Assembly (NCBI GenBank): GCA_005281725.1
Contig: SSBO01000001.1
Location: forward strand, 8,336,115-8,400,114
Length of the DNA stretch: 64,000 nt
Direction of reading: 5' to 3'
Source of the DNA: Wuchereria bancrofti
Lineage: Eukaryota; Nematoda; Chromadorea; Rhabditida; Onchocercidae
In this document: positions 1-12,628 of the stretch, in pieces
How positions within the stretch are numbered: position 1 is the stretch's first letter
Layout: each line of letters opens with the position of its first letter
The notes under the pieces: generated by a model
Database searches by the model: none
Seen by the model: the letters and a program-made list of their open reading frames with translations, nothing else
What the model was told of the DNA's origin: nothing
Translations under genes and position numbers: made by a program

Positions 1-114
1 CATTAATGGAAAATTTCAATGATATATTTTATTCAGTGTTGAAAACTTTTTAATTTTAATACAATTGTGTTTGGTAATATTTTAAATCTTGTTTTTGTTT
101 TTCCCATGTTACAG

Positions 115-3100
115 TTGAATTAAATCAATTGGATACGAGGAATTCATTTACTTCGTCATTATCATCATCACCACCAAATTATCAACAGTATTGTTATCAG
201 CATCTTGAATTATCATCATCGTCAATCTTATCGCTTCCTGAAAAAAGCTTTATCGATTCGGTATTTGGTCATAACAAAATTGATACAGAAGATAGTTATC
301 TAACTCCTTCGACTAGCAAATTACTTCGTACAGATACAATCACAAAAGCTAGCTTTCCCGAATATGTAAGCAATTTTCCTTCTAAAAACCATTATTTTTA
401 TATTAATCACTATTAACAGTATGCAAATTGCTATTTTTTTTGGGATAACACTTATTTAATGATAAATCTTGCTTACTTATCATATGTAATTATTATAAAA
501 AATACCGGTCTTTCAAATATTTACTAACAATGATTTAATGATAAAGTAGAGTTTAAACAAAAGAAATAACAAATGAAAAACTAAAAAATAACAAAAAATT
601 TTTAGAAAAATTTAAACCCTTGATTTGTCCTAAAAAATTAGATGATTAGAATGATAGGAATAATGATAATTGCGTTAAGTCTTGTAATAAATTTGCCAGA
701 ATTACTATTCTACCATTAATTATGGTAAGCTCCTGCTATTAGGTCTTAATTTTAGTGGACGGAAAGATTTTTTTTTTATTTTTCAGTTAGCACATTTTAC
801 ACCTTTACCTGTTTTATTTATTTTTAATAACACAATGGAAGTAGAAAAAAGAAAATTGAGTAATTATGTCTGCATTAATTGCAAACTTGTTTATAACTTC
901 ATCATCAGTACATTACTATCAATGACAATTAATGGTAATCGATTTCATTTATAAATTTTTTATGTGAAAAATGAAAATTTATTTTTATTTTAAATTTAAT
1001 GCAGTAGAGAAACAAATTATGGTAAGGCTTACTTCCTCTCCTTTTTTTTTATTCAATAATTTAAAAAATATTTTGAGATTTTTTAATCTCAAATTTTTTT
1101 TCTTCAATTTCTAAGCTTTTCACATTTTAATTTTTTCACTTTATAATAATTACTTGTATAAATTTCTATAATCTATTCAATGATTCATTTTTCATTTATT
1201 TATTAGAGTATTTCTTTCATATATATATATATATATATACAGATGTAAAATTTTTTACTGTTTTATTTTAAAAATTTAATTGTTAGCAAAAGAATGGTAA
1301 TCTCTTACATTAATCTTTCGTGTCAGTGATATTCCTAAGCTTAACAACTGAAGTAGATTTTAATTGATAGCTGTCGGAACTTCAAGAGTTTCAAACATCT
1401 GAAAGTTATTTTATTAAAATTTTTCATATTAATGGTAAAGTTATTCTTTTAGAATCAGTCACGTAGTATAACTCCACAAGCTGATAAGTTTCAAGGATAT
1501 CTTAGTGGTGAACATTCGGATTCAGATAGCGATTTTCCGGCACCACCTGATTATCTTTTACCGGCAACAACAGTAAGACAACAACCAATAATATCAGCAA
1601 ACAATTTATATGGTCAAAGTGAACATAGCAATATGGTTTGTTTTAACAAAATTACTAATGGAAATGTATCCTATACAGACGTGTAGACATGTTTTTCATT
1701 AAACTAATTTGTATTATATTAGAAAACTATAATTTTTCCAGAAAAACAACTCTTTATCAGCTACAAAACATGATTCATTATCAACTGCAGCAGCAGGAAA
1801 ACGTAATACATCAGGAATTGCAACTGAGGGTGGTAATAGACTTTTTTCTTTTAAATTAAGGATAGATTGAGAAAAGAAGCATATTATTTCATAGCTAAGC
1901 TTAAATTTTAGCTTAAAATAAGTAGTATTTTACTTTAATTATTAGTTTTTTAAATAAAACTAGTGAGAAAAAAATGTAAATACATTTCTGATATAAACAT
2001 GATGAATACATTCAGTGCACGTAATACATGGCAAAGTGTTTGCACATTATGATGAATGTTAATTTAGATGTTACTCTTTAAATATATTAGTTGTAAGTGC
2101 ATTCCATTGCAATTGATGAATTTTTCAGTTTCACTTGGTATCGAATTATGTCGTGAACAATCAGCGAATATTACAGCTGTGAAATTTCCAACACCTCGGC
2201 AAATTAATTCACCATGTCACAATTATAATAAAGCAGTAATTGAAACGAGTGATGGTAACGCTCAAAATGAGACTGATATTACTAATAAACCAAAACAAGT
2301 TTGCATTTCCATTTTTTCTTCTTTCGTTATTTTCAGCTTTTTTTTCTTCATATCGTATATATTTATTTATTTGCTTTTTTACTCATTTATTTATTCATTT
2401 ATTACTAGTTATTGAATTTTTATCTTGTATGAAAACTACTGAAATCCTGCAATTATTTCTTTATTTTTACAACATTTACAGTCTTTTGTCATTTGCATCA
2501 TTTAGGTTACATCACCATTTTTACCGTATACTTCAACAGCGCTATCAACAGTTCAAGCCAAAGGACATCTTGTAGGAACCATCGATGGAATTTATCCACG
2601 TACATCGCCAAAATTTTCAAGAACTAATCGTTTAACGAATGAAATTCATGAGGTAAGAAAAAAGAATGAAAAGAAAATCAAAAGCTACAGTGCTTATATA
2701 CTGTATGTTACCGTATTTATATGTTTTTTATATGGTTGCATTATATTTGATCAAATTAGAAGTTTGTACAAATTTTTTATTATTAAAATGTTAAGCATTA
2801 ACTATTCATATTTGTTCATTCATCATTCAGCTTTTACTGCTCATTCATGACACAGCTGATTATTATTTGATTATGCTATTATTTTATCGTTTTTGTGCTC
2901 AAATTATGTTGTTGAACTAATTAGTGCCATCTAATTATTTTGGAATTGCTTAACATAAGCTTGCATAATCAAATGATTTTAATTACTGAAAATAACTTCA
3001 GAGAAGGCATTAAATAGATTAGCTGGATTATTTGCATGATTTGAGCAGTAAAATAAAAGTAAGTACTTGTTTACTGGTGTTTGATAATTGAATTTTTTGC

Positions 3101-6100
3101 AAAATTCTGAATGAGACATCAAAGTTAGTTCTAGCTAGTATACAATTTTTATAATAAACTGTTTTACGCATAAATTTAAATTTATCATATAAAAGAAAAG
3201 GAAAAATGATTCATACTTGAAATCTACCCTTCCTTTCATTCAACTCTTGCTAAGCAGTTTCATTTGAATCCAAAAATTATATCGCACTTTTTTTTGTCCA
3301 TCATGCCAAGAAATTTTTTCTTTTCACTGTTATTTTACTTTACATTACTATTTAGTTATTTCTAATATATTAATTTTTTTCAAATTTTCTCATCTATTAA
3401 TACTACACACTGATTTTCACGCTTGTCTTCTTTATACCACAGAAAACAAATTGAAATTAATTCAGAAGTATTATCGTATTTTGCTATTTCATTGAATCTC
3501 TTTTCCTTTAAGAATACCTTTTTATTGCTTATACAATAAGAAATAAAACAACCGATGCGCGTTTTTTTTTTTTTCTCACTTTTATTCCTTACTTTTGCAG
3601 GGAACAGTTCCAAAATCACATCTGAAAACGGTTGATATTCAATTTGAAGACAAACCAGGTGCTGCTTATCAGCCAAGCAATATCGATAAGAATTATATGA
3701 AAATGGTTTTTAATTTGAATTTTTAGCGAAATTTTAAAAAATTTAAATTTAACAAACCAATTTTGATATTTCCACCATCAAATTTTTAATATTTATTTCG
3801 AAATAATAATAGATATGGAACAAAATTTATATTTTACACATTTAATGCAATTTAAAATTTTTAGAATTGAACGAAGTTTTAAACGAAAATTTTTAAATTA
3901 ATTTTTTTTTTTAAAAAAAAATTTTTTTTTTTTTAAAAAAATCTTAAAAACACTAAATATTTTATAAAAAGAATAGTACATTAAAATAAGCTGATTAATA
4001 TTAAAATGAATAATTGTTACATGATAAACTAATAACTTCGTCTCAACCTATAAATTTCCTAGAATCTACAAAATGGTACTGGTGAAATGATTAGTGTGAA
4101 GATCAATTTGAGTAATGATAATGGAAATGATACAAGGAAATATTTTGGTTTTACAATTGCCGGTGGTAAAGATAAAAATGCACCTGTAAAAATTGATGCT
4201 GTTATTGTAGGAACACCTGCTGATCAAGCTGGATTACAGGTTTCTTCTTTTTTTCTGCAACTTATTATAACTTCTCGGATATATAAGCTTATTTATTTTA
4301 AAACTACTCCTCCATCTATTAATTTAACTGTTAAAATTAATCCGTAATACTCAGTTCTTTAATTTTTAAAAAACTGATAATGTTGAATTGCTACGAAACA
4401 TATTTTTAGATACTTTGAATAATTTGAAATTTCATCCTTCCCAATCATAATTTATAGCATAATTAAATTAAATAACATAATTTGTTGAATAAAAAAGAAG
4501 TTATATAAAAAATTAAATTAAATAATATAATTTGTTGAATAAAAAAAAGTTATATAAAATCTTTTACAGGAAGATTATATAAATTATTTCATCTTTTCAC
4601 TTATAAAACATAAAAAAAAATTCAAACTTCATTTCTAATCAAGTGAAAATATTTAAATTGATAATCGAAAAAAAAAGTGCTAAAATTAAGTAAAGTGACA
4701 TTCAGGTTGGTGATTTGTTATTAAGCATAAATGGTGAATCAGTAATGGATAGATATTATCAGTGTGTCGTGAGGATGTTGCATGAAGCAGAACGTATTGG
4801 TAATATTGAATTAAAAATTCGACGATCTGATAATGCTGTAATTGGTATTGATTTCACAATATCCATTTAAAATGCAAAAATTAAATGTAAAATTATTTGT
4901 CTTGAAATAGAAAAACTGTTTCGGTTATGCATGAAATTAAGCAAACAAACGACTTAATTAAATATCTATCCCGTATGAGCAATTCACTAATCATTAATGC
5001 AACTATTATCAAAAAAAAAAGAAAAAAATTGCTTGATTTGATCAGTAAATTATAATGCAGACTTAAATAAATGAAAAAATTAATTAATTTGCAATCGCAT
5101 TCTTTATGTAAGTAGATTTTTGCTTAAAAGAATCAGCGACATTTCAAAATTAGAAATCAAAGAAACTAATCATGTACATTTTGATTATATTTTTTTAATG
5201 AGGATTTCTTTTATTTTATTTGTTTTATTTTTTTTTACAAATTATTTTTGCTATCATCTGTTTTATTTTTTATGCCCACGAATATCATCAGCTGAAAATC
5301 CTTCATCAGCAATCGATCAAAGATCAACAATTTCTTTTGATCAAAAACGAGCATTATTTGGTGATAAATGTACTACTAAAAATAGTAGTAGCAAAGGAAT
5401 TCGAAAACAAAAACATTCTTCTCCAGCACGTAAATGGTCAACCGGAAATATCAATAAACAACCAGAAAATGATAAATTTCCGACAACTACAAGTAAATTC
5501 TTAACATTCATACAAGAAAGCATTGAAAGAATCAGAGAATAGAGTGAATAGATAAGGTGGTAGTTAAATAAGAATTAAATTTCAAAAGTCAAATTAGTAA
5601 GAAAAACAAAAATGATTTTGCAATGAATTATTTTACTTATAAGTTTGAGGCTTACATTTTTTTTTGAACAATTTTAACAGTTATCTAAGTATTAATGTAA
5701 TATATGAATGAGCGTAATTTTTTGAATAAAAACGAAATACCTGCAACAGATATCTGCAACAGTTTAAATCTCAATAGTTTTAGAGTTTTCTAGTTTCCAG
5801 GAAATTGAACCAAAAATTATTATCATAAATATTTCCTGAATTCACTTTCGTTTTTCTTTTAGCTACTTCTACTACGGTTGCTCCCGTTACACATAATGTG
5901 AAAGATGGAATTGTTATGCGTAGCAATTCATTTTTATCATCAATTTCAACCTTGGATGATGACGATTCACGAATGGCGTATGTAGGTGGAAAATATGCTA
6001 TGCGACATTCACGTGAACGTTTTTCCAGTCGTACATCATTGGCTAGTAGTACATCATGTTCCATTACTGCTGGTGGAAGTGATCCAGATTATCGCGTCAC

Positions 6101-9100
6101 ATCATTGCATGATAAGCCAAAACCTGGTAAATTAGCTGATTTTATACCGGAAGTAGAACGGAAAACAGATGCCGGTTATGATCAGGATGATGGTGCTTCT
6201 GCTTATAGTTCCAGCTTCTCCAGACGAGGTTTAGATCTATCATAATTAATTTCTTTATCATATTGGAATGAATAGTTTTCAAAACTTAGATGTTATAAGA
6301 AAAATGTTAATAATTTTACGGCAGATTTTTCACATTTGGTGGGCTTTTTACATGTTACTATGATCAGTGATCAGTTAATTAACTAACACATTTACTTTCT
6401 GTTTGTTTTCTTTTCACTGTCAATTATTGTTATTATTATTATTATCATTTATTATCATTATTATTATTGCTACTCATCATTACTAATTTTTACTTATTAT
6501 TATACTAGTCACTATTGTTATTATTGTGATTAATATTGCTAATACTATTATTGTAGTAATTATCATTAATTATTCATAAACCAAACCGACGGTTGATTTA
6601 AATGGAAAAGTCTAATAATTAAGACAAATTTAAACAGATCGATTTGTTAATAGTGTACTTTTTTCACATTTTATACATTTACTGAATTTTAATGATCTCA
6701 ATAATGAAAGTATTACGGTATTATGGTTGTATAAAAAAAATTTAACCAAAATAATAAAAGTAAATGACGAATAGTATATTTTAGAAAGCGATGTAGATGG
6801 TTTTACGAATTTGTTCACTAGTGAGGATGATGGTGAAGTACCACTTGTACTTCGTAATTATGATATAACTCCAGTTCGAAGTGTTACAACATCACCAATC
6901 CAACATAAGGTAATCATCACTTTCATTAACCAATATTATTTTATCATCACTTATAGCATTATTATCATTCATTTTACTTTATCTACAACAAATTGTATTC
7001 AATCAAACAAAACAAAAAGTTTATTTTAGATAAGTTACTGGATGAAAAAAGATGAAGTAAGAACGATGTCATTGCCAAGAAACATTGGTGGAGAATACCG
7101 ACGAAATGGTTATGTGGTACCGTGCAATCATTCATTTGCTACCAAATCAGCCATTCAGGTTAATTAAGTGTTTAAAATAAAATTCTAAGTTTGAGTTTGA
7201 TAAAAAAGAAAAGTTTTGTTTATTTTCGACAATATTTTAATAGTACTTATAATGAAATAAATTTTTAGAGGAATGCGATAATATCTGATGGCAATACTAA
7301 CAGTAATAGTGGACAGATGAAGACTTTGTCAACGGTATGTTTGGATAAATGGCAAACGCATAATTCAAAAAAAAATAAATGAAATAAAAAATAAATAACT
7401 CTAGAAAAAGGAAAACTGTAAAAAAAAATCTTTCAAAGTTTATTTTATATTTAGTGAAGTTTTTTCATCATTGTTATTTTTTATTCTTTTATCATTTTCT
7501 CTTTTTTTATCATTGTCACCCATTCAATATTAACATTCGAACAGACCGCCGAAATATTTGCAAATATCTTCGTATATTCAAAGTGATATATGTATGTTGG
7601 TAGTAGACATGATAAAATATGAAAATATTTCACTTTTGCTAACGCTCCCACAAAAGTGCAGGACGTTTACATTTGTTTTGCTAATTCCTTTTTTTTTGAT
7701 TATAGTTTAAAAATAAGAAATAAAGGAAGAAATACTTCATTTAATATACGATTTTATTTCCTCCATTTCCTAAATATATAGAGATTTCTAAATTTTTTTT
7801 TAAAATAGTTTATAGTTCTTTTCCCTCAAATTATTCTAGGTGAAATAATCATTAGAAAATATGATTAAAATTTATAAAAAATAATGCCAGTTCTAATTCA
7901 TCCGGAATATTTTTCATTTCAATATAAAATGATATATGTTCGTTTTTTTTTTTTTATTTTTTTTTCCTATTATCAATCATAATTAAATGTCAGCAATCGA
8001 TATTTTTGCTCATTCAGCATTGCAACAAAACAGTATCACAGTGTTTTAAAATAATGATATATTTCGATCACATCGTAAATTAGTAATTATCTTATGCATT
8101 ACTATATTACTGAATATATAATAATTCCTTTGTATGTATTGATTTACATAATTTTCATTTTATAATTTACATTTATTCGTTTTGAAATTAACGAAGATTA
8201 ACTACTTAATTACTAAATATATATTACATCTTAAAAATAAGTTGTGCCGTAGTTGTGTGGAATGATTTTAGCAAAAATTAATATCTCTCTACATTGTTTT
8301 ATTAGTAAGTGCTATACATATATATTGGGACATTCAGGATTCCCGAGAATGGCGTCAAATTATCGAGCAACAACGCTTACCAAGTCCTGGTGATCCGGAA
8401 TGTCGTAATCAACTTGATGAGGATTTGAAGTTTCAAGTTCGTCCAAATAAAGGCACTGAAACTCATCATAGGCTAGTTTTAATTCTTTCTGGAATTTTTA
8501 ATATTAGAAAATTTTTGCTTGTTCTTCAATTTTAAATTATTCTTTCAAACTAGAATTTCATTTCGATTTAATATTTTTTTAACACCAAATTTGACAGCAA
8601 TTTAGTTTGTCCTGTTTTTACAAATATTTTAATTAGTTCATAATTTAAATTTTAGTTGGCTTTATTAATTTTTCCTCATATTCAGATTTAAATTATTTTT
8701 AGTTTATTTCTTAATTATAGTTCACGTTGTGGGAGTAAAAAAATAGCCAGGCATTTATTACATGCAGAAGAGACACGAACAAAGAAATCCGGCTCAGGTA
8801 TCGAAAATCTTTTGTCCGCTGATCAATCGAAGAGATCATCCGAGCACAATCGATCTATAGATTCAGATTTAAATAGAGCTAATGTGGTAAATAATTTTTA
8901 TTTAATAAAATTGAAAGGATGACATATTGGAATGTTTCCTTAATCTATTTTATAGAATTTAGCTTTATTCATTTAATGGATTCTAAATATGATTAACTTA
9001 TTTATGGTCAGTTTCAAACAGCTTTATTCGAAATGCTACAGTTATCAAAATATTTAATTAAATAACTGAGGAAGCTCACATTTACTTGTGTTATGACGTA

Positions 9101-10799
9101 TATTCGGGGCTAATTGAGCTTTTTTTTCTTAAAAATATACCTATTGATTAGATAGTCGAAAAAGCAGCTATCATTAGAAGTAAGTTAAGTTTGATTTCAC
9201 ATAAAGATCTTTCAACAATTAATTTTCTTTTCCTTTCTTGCTGTATAAGCTTCATTTGCAAATTAAATTATTAAATGTTCATAAAATTAAGTAATATCAG
9301 AATTGGTTACTAGGTTAATAACACTAAAATCATATCATATGAATTAGCATCAAATTAATTATATAGATAATCCTTCGGAGTAACAATTACGATTTGCTTA
9401 CATTTGTTTACCGTTTTTTTTTTAGTCAGATGAACCAAACAATCGTAAAGTAAACAATAAACTTTCATCAAATACAGATGAACCATTATTATCAGTAAGT
9501 GGCAAACATCATTGCTCACATTGTAGCATGGAACTTGGCAAGTTCATGATAATTTTATTGAATGATTAATTTAAAATTCACTTTGTTTCATAAAACCTTA
9601 TGTTTTAAAACTTTTTGCTATATTTGTTTTCACATAGAAATGCTTTATTTTAATAAAAATTTTCTCATCATTCAGGCTTTTTTTTAAATCCATCAAGACT
9701 AACTTTTATCTTTTGTTTGAAAAAAAAAAGATGAATTCAATAACATTTTTTTTTGCCTAAAAAATCAACACTTCATATGCTTGCTATTAGTACTCTATTT
9801 TGAAAATTTTTACAAATTAATTTTGTTTTCTTAGTTTAGCTTGTTTTTTTTCGTCAAAAAATAGAAGAAAGTTTTATATAATTATCTTAAATGGCACAAA
9901 AATTATTTGTTTTTTGTGTGCGTTTTTTTTCTTCTGTACCTTATTGTTTTTTATTTATTATAATATTTTTTTTTTCTGCAAAACTTATGCAAATATTTTA
10001 GTGAATTGTAAATGTGACGTACGCTTCTAAATATCAAGCTGCATTTATCTCATCTATATATGTATGTTTCTTAAGCTTTGCATGCATTTTTTCTTTTACT
10101 GCTTTGCAAAAAAAAAAAAAGGAACTTATGTTTTATTGCCTGCATGAATATTACTATAAGGTTTGTTTGTTTTTCATCTTTTGCTATTTGCATGATAAAC
10201 ATTTTAATTGTAATTTTGCTGTATCTTTCTAAGCTAACCAACAATATCGTTATTTTATACTAGCATAAGTTGAATTAAGCCAATTAATAATTGAATATTA
10301 TTACTATTTTCATTTATAGCTAATATTTATGTGTATATTTTAATGATCATATAGCTGAAATAAATTAATTCATGATAACATATTATTATCAACATCGATA
10401 TTTTCATAACTGTATGATTAGGTTATTCATTTCAAACTTAATTACTGTAATGTTTTAGTCTTATTATAAGCATATGAAAGAAATATATATGTAATCATAG
10501 AATTATAATAATAATTTTGTAATAAAATCATGTTTTTTTTTTAGAAAATCTTTATAATAGATACATTATAAATGTATAAAATGATATGAAAATTTTAATT
10601 TTTTATAGGACGTGGTGCTGCAATGATTATCGAATCGCTGAATTTATTTTATCATTTGAGTTGCTTCCGATGTTATGTTTGTAAGATGACATTGGGAAAT
10701 GGAACACGTGGTACCGATGTTCGGGTCCGTGATTCTAAGCTTCATTGCCAAAGTTGCTATAGCAGTGAGGAATCTGGTCTTAAGTTTAGTAAAGTATAA
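115..10799 (+). CDS. LMO7/LIMCH1-like PDZ and LIM domain protein, 3' part (5' end outside window)
   Basis: Seventeen exons join in one frame to 915 residues: 115-365, 1453-1635, 1742-1829, 2129-2298, 2506-2652, 3601-3705, 4063-4239, 4706-4844, 5292-5492, 5863-6228, 6785-6909, 7030-7158, 7269-7334, 8338-8471, 8721-8886, 9426-9537, 10609-10799 (TAA). Exons 7-8 (4063-4844) encode a PDZ domain: the carboxylate-binding loop reads FGFTIAGG and is followed by IDAVIVGTPADQAGLQ and VGDLLLSINGE. The last two exons encode a C-terminal LIM domain with CSHC, HLSCFRCYVC and CQSC zinc ligands. The linkers are Ser/Asn-rich and probably disordered. PDZ followed by C-terminal LIM is the order in LMO7, a cytoskeletal and adherens-junction scaffold; a calponin-homology domain would be expected upstream but lies outside the window. 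Two introns (8472-8720 and 9538-10608) use GC rather than GT donors. Reading through the donor at 5492 would give an alternative stop at 5542. The family call rests on domain order only. Confidence 0.8.
4063..4844 (+). other. PDZ domain-coding exons
   Basis: Exons 4063-4239 and 4706-4844 together encode about 90 residues with the full PDZ order: GLGF-type loop (FGFTIAGG), VGTPADQAGL helix region, and VGDLLLSINGE strand, ending LKIRR. The intron lies exactly between GLQ and VGD, a common PDZ intron position. Confidence 0.85.
6424..6580. repeat. TTA/ATT-rich microsatellite tract
   Basis: Imperfect TTA/ATT/ATC trinucleotide repeats fill the intron between exons 6228 and 6785 of the PDZ-LIM gene. 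A shorter (AT)n run lies at 1220-1238 and a degenerate ~50-bp tandem duplication at 4460-4560, both also intronic. Confidence 0.6.
9498..10755 (+). other. LIM zinc-binding domain-coding exons
   Basis: The domain is split by a 1.07-kb GC-AG intron. Its eight ligands follow the LIM pattern: C-x2-C (CSHC), H-x2-C (HLSC), C-x2-C (CYVC) and C-x2-C (CQSC). It sits 18 residues before the stop codon. Confidence 0.85.
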
Positions 10800-11282
10800 A
10801 AAGTTTAGAACCACTACATATTTCAACTTTTTTTTCCTTTTTCATTTCATATGTCATAATTTTTAAATGTTATTGTTGTATTTAACACTTTTAAAAAAAT
10901 TAAATGTTTCAAATGAAATTTTAAACTTTAGAAATGATTTTATGATATTACAAAATTTTTGTGCAAATTGTTTTTTATTATTATTATAGAATATCTCATT
11001 AGTTATGTATTTGATGTGAGGCAATTTTTATTTTTTGATTAACATAGAACGAATTTGATATTTGTTAATTTTTTTAGGAAAAAATAATTATTATTAATAT
11101 TGTTTGCTCATTAATATGTGTCTTTATAATACTAGAATTTTTTTTCTTTTTAGTAGTTCTAATTTTATGCATTTGAAAGATGCTAAATTATTTATGATGC
11201 TACTTATCATTAATTTTCCTATGCATTCTACCTAATTATTAAATAGTTCTCATATTTGAATGAAGTGAAAATGCTGGATGAC

Positions 11283-11340
11283 GTAAAACAATGAAATAAT
11301 ACGCCATTATAGCGTATTATTGTTTCATTGCGTTACGCAT
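11283..11340. repeat. Imperfect palindrome (hairpin)
   Basis: Arms around 11290-11304 (AATGAAATAATACGC) and 11312-11329 are inverted complements with a 2-3 nt bulge and a ~7-nt loop. Similarity continues weakly outward (GACGTAA versus TTGCGTTACG). Confidence 0.5.
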
Positions 11341-11488
11341 AACTTTTATTGAAGTTAAAATTCAAAATTTTTTACATTTTAATCTTGTTTGCATTAAATA
11401 TATTTTTGTAAGTCATAATAGTTAGTTCTAATGTTTGAATGTTGAAATGAAAATGATAAATAATTTTTATATTTCGTATATTTCTTTT

Positions 11489-11576
11489 TTTATAGTTTAA
11501 AAGAAAAGCAAACAATCCTAAAATATTCCATAATTTTTATTAAATCTGTATTGTGCTTTCTTTTAAACTATAAAAA
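11489..11576. repeat. Perfect-arm inverted repeat (hairpin)
   Basis: A ~22-bp arm at 11489-11510 (TTTATAGTTTAAAAGAAAAG...) is the near-perfect reverse complement of 11554-11576, around a ~43-bp AT-rich loop. It could be a small MITE-like remnant or a hairpin RNA. Nothing flanking decides between them. Confidence 0.5.
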
Positions 11577-12396
11577 TAAATATTTCAATCTTATTAAAAT
11601 CGTTCCCTTTTTTCTGAAAATTCTTTTATGATATTTTGCAATACATAAAATCGTATTGATTTATTTTTACTTCTGTACTGCATAAATTCTCATCACAATA
11701 TTTTTGATATTATTTCTTTTCTTCCAAAGTTAAAGTCTAAAAAATTTTTCATCTCTCTTATATGTTAATAATGAGATTTTTTTATTCACGTCATACGTAA
11801 CACTGCATTACTTAATTTACGTATAATGAAGTATTTCGTCTCTGTACTTTTATACAGAAATAGCAAAAGCATTACAGATTGATTGAGAGATGGATTAATT
11901 AAATAAATTTATTACAAACAATTTAAATTGACAATAATAGAAAGTTTAACGAATGAGTGCTTAAGCTCAAAATATACAACAAGATTTCTTCTTTTTTAAA
12001 TTCGCAACTTATTTGAAATTAAAATTAAAATGCATCAAATTGATTTAAAATAATTTTTCAGCATACGAATAATTTTTCATAATATTGACTTCCTATAAAA
12101 TACCTGTGCTCAAAATCAATTCACCAGAAATCGGCACTATTCCTTTTTGAAAACAACCTGATAATATAATCGATTACTTAAATTAAGTTAAAATTTGAAA
12201 CGAAATTTTTTCAGTCACAGAATAAATCACTATAATAATTTACATTCTATACATACTGCTAAATTTGATTGTTGAAATCTTTTTTTTTTTATTTTAGCGA
12301 CAAGTATTTTTAATTATTTTTATTTTAATAGTGAAAATACTAAAGTATTAGACTGCAAATAAATATTAAGTTCCAGCATTTTTTGGGAATTAAATA

Positions 12397-12628
12397 AATT
12401 AAGCAATTGGTTAAAAGTAACTTATTTATCAGTTAATCATCTAATCATCCACTTATTAACAACTGGAAACACATTTTATATAAACAGGCCAACTAGGTAC
12501 TAAAAAGTAAAGGTAACAATGAATCCAATCCATCTAAATATATTTATTTAAAAGAAAACATGCATAATTAAGCAATTGGTTAAGAGTTACTTATTTATCA
12601 GTTAATCATCTAATCATCCATTTATTAA
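12397..12628. repeat. Spaced direct repeat, ~63 bp units
   Basis: The segment starting AATTAAGCAATTGGTTAA occurs at 12397-12459 and again at 12566-12628 with only a few substitutions. The second copy is about 169 bp downstream of the first. Confidence 0.6.

Noticed and set aside
7921..10600. CRISPR-like or regularly spaced repeats
   Set aside because: Only poly-T runs and simple AT repeats; no regular spacing. The window is eukaryotic.
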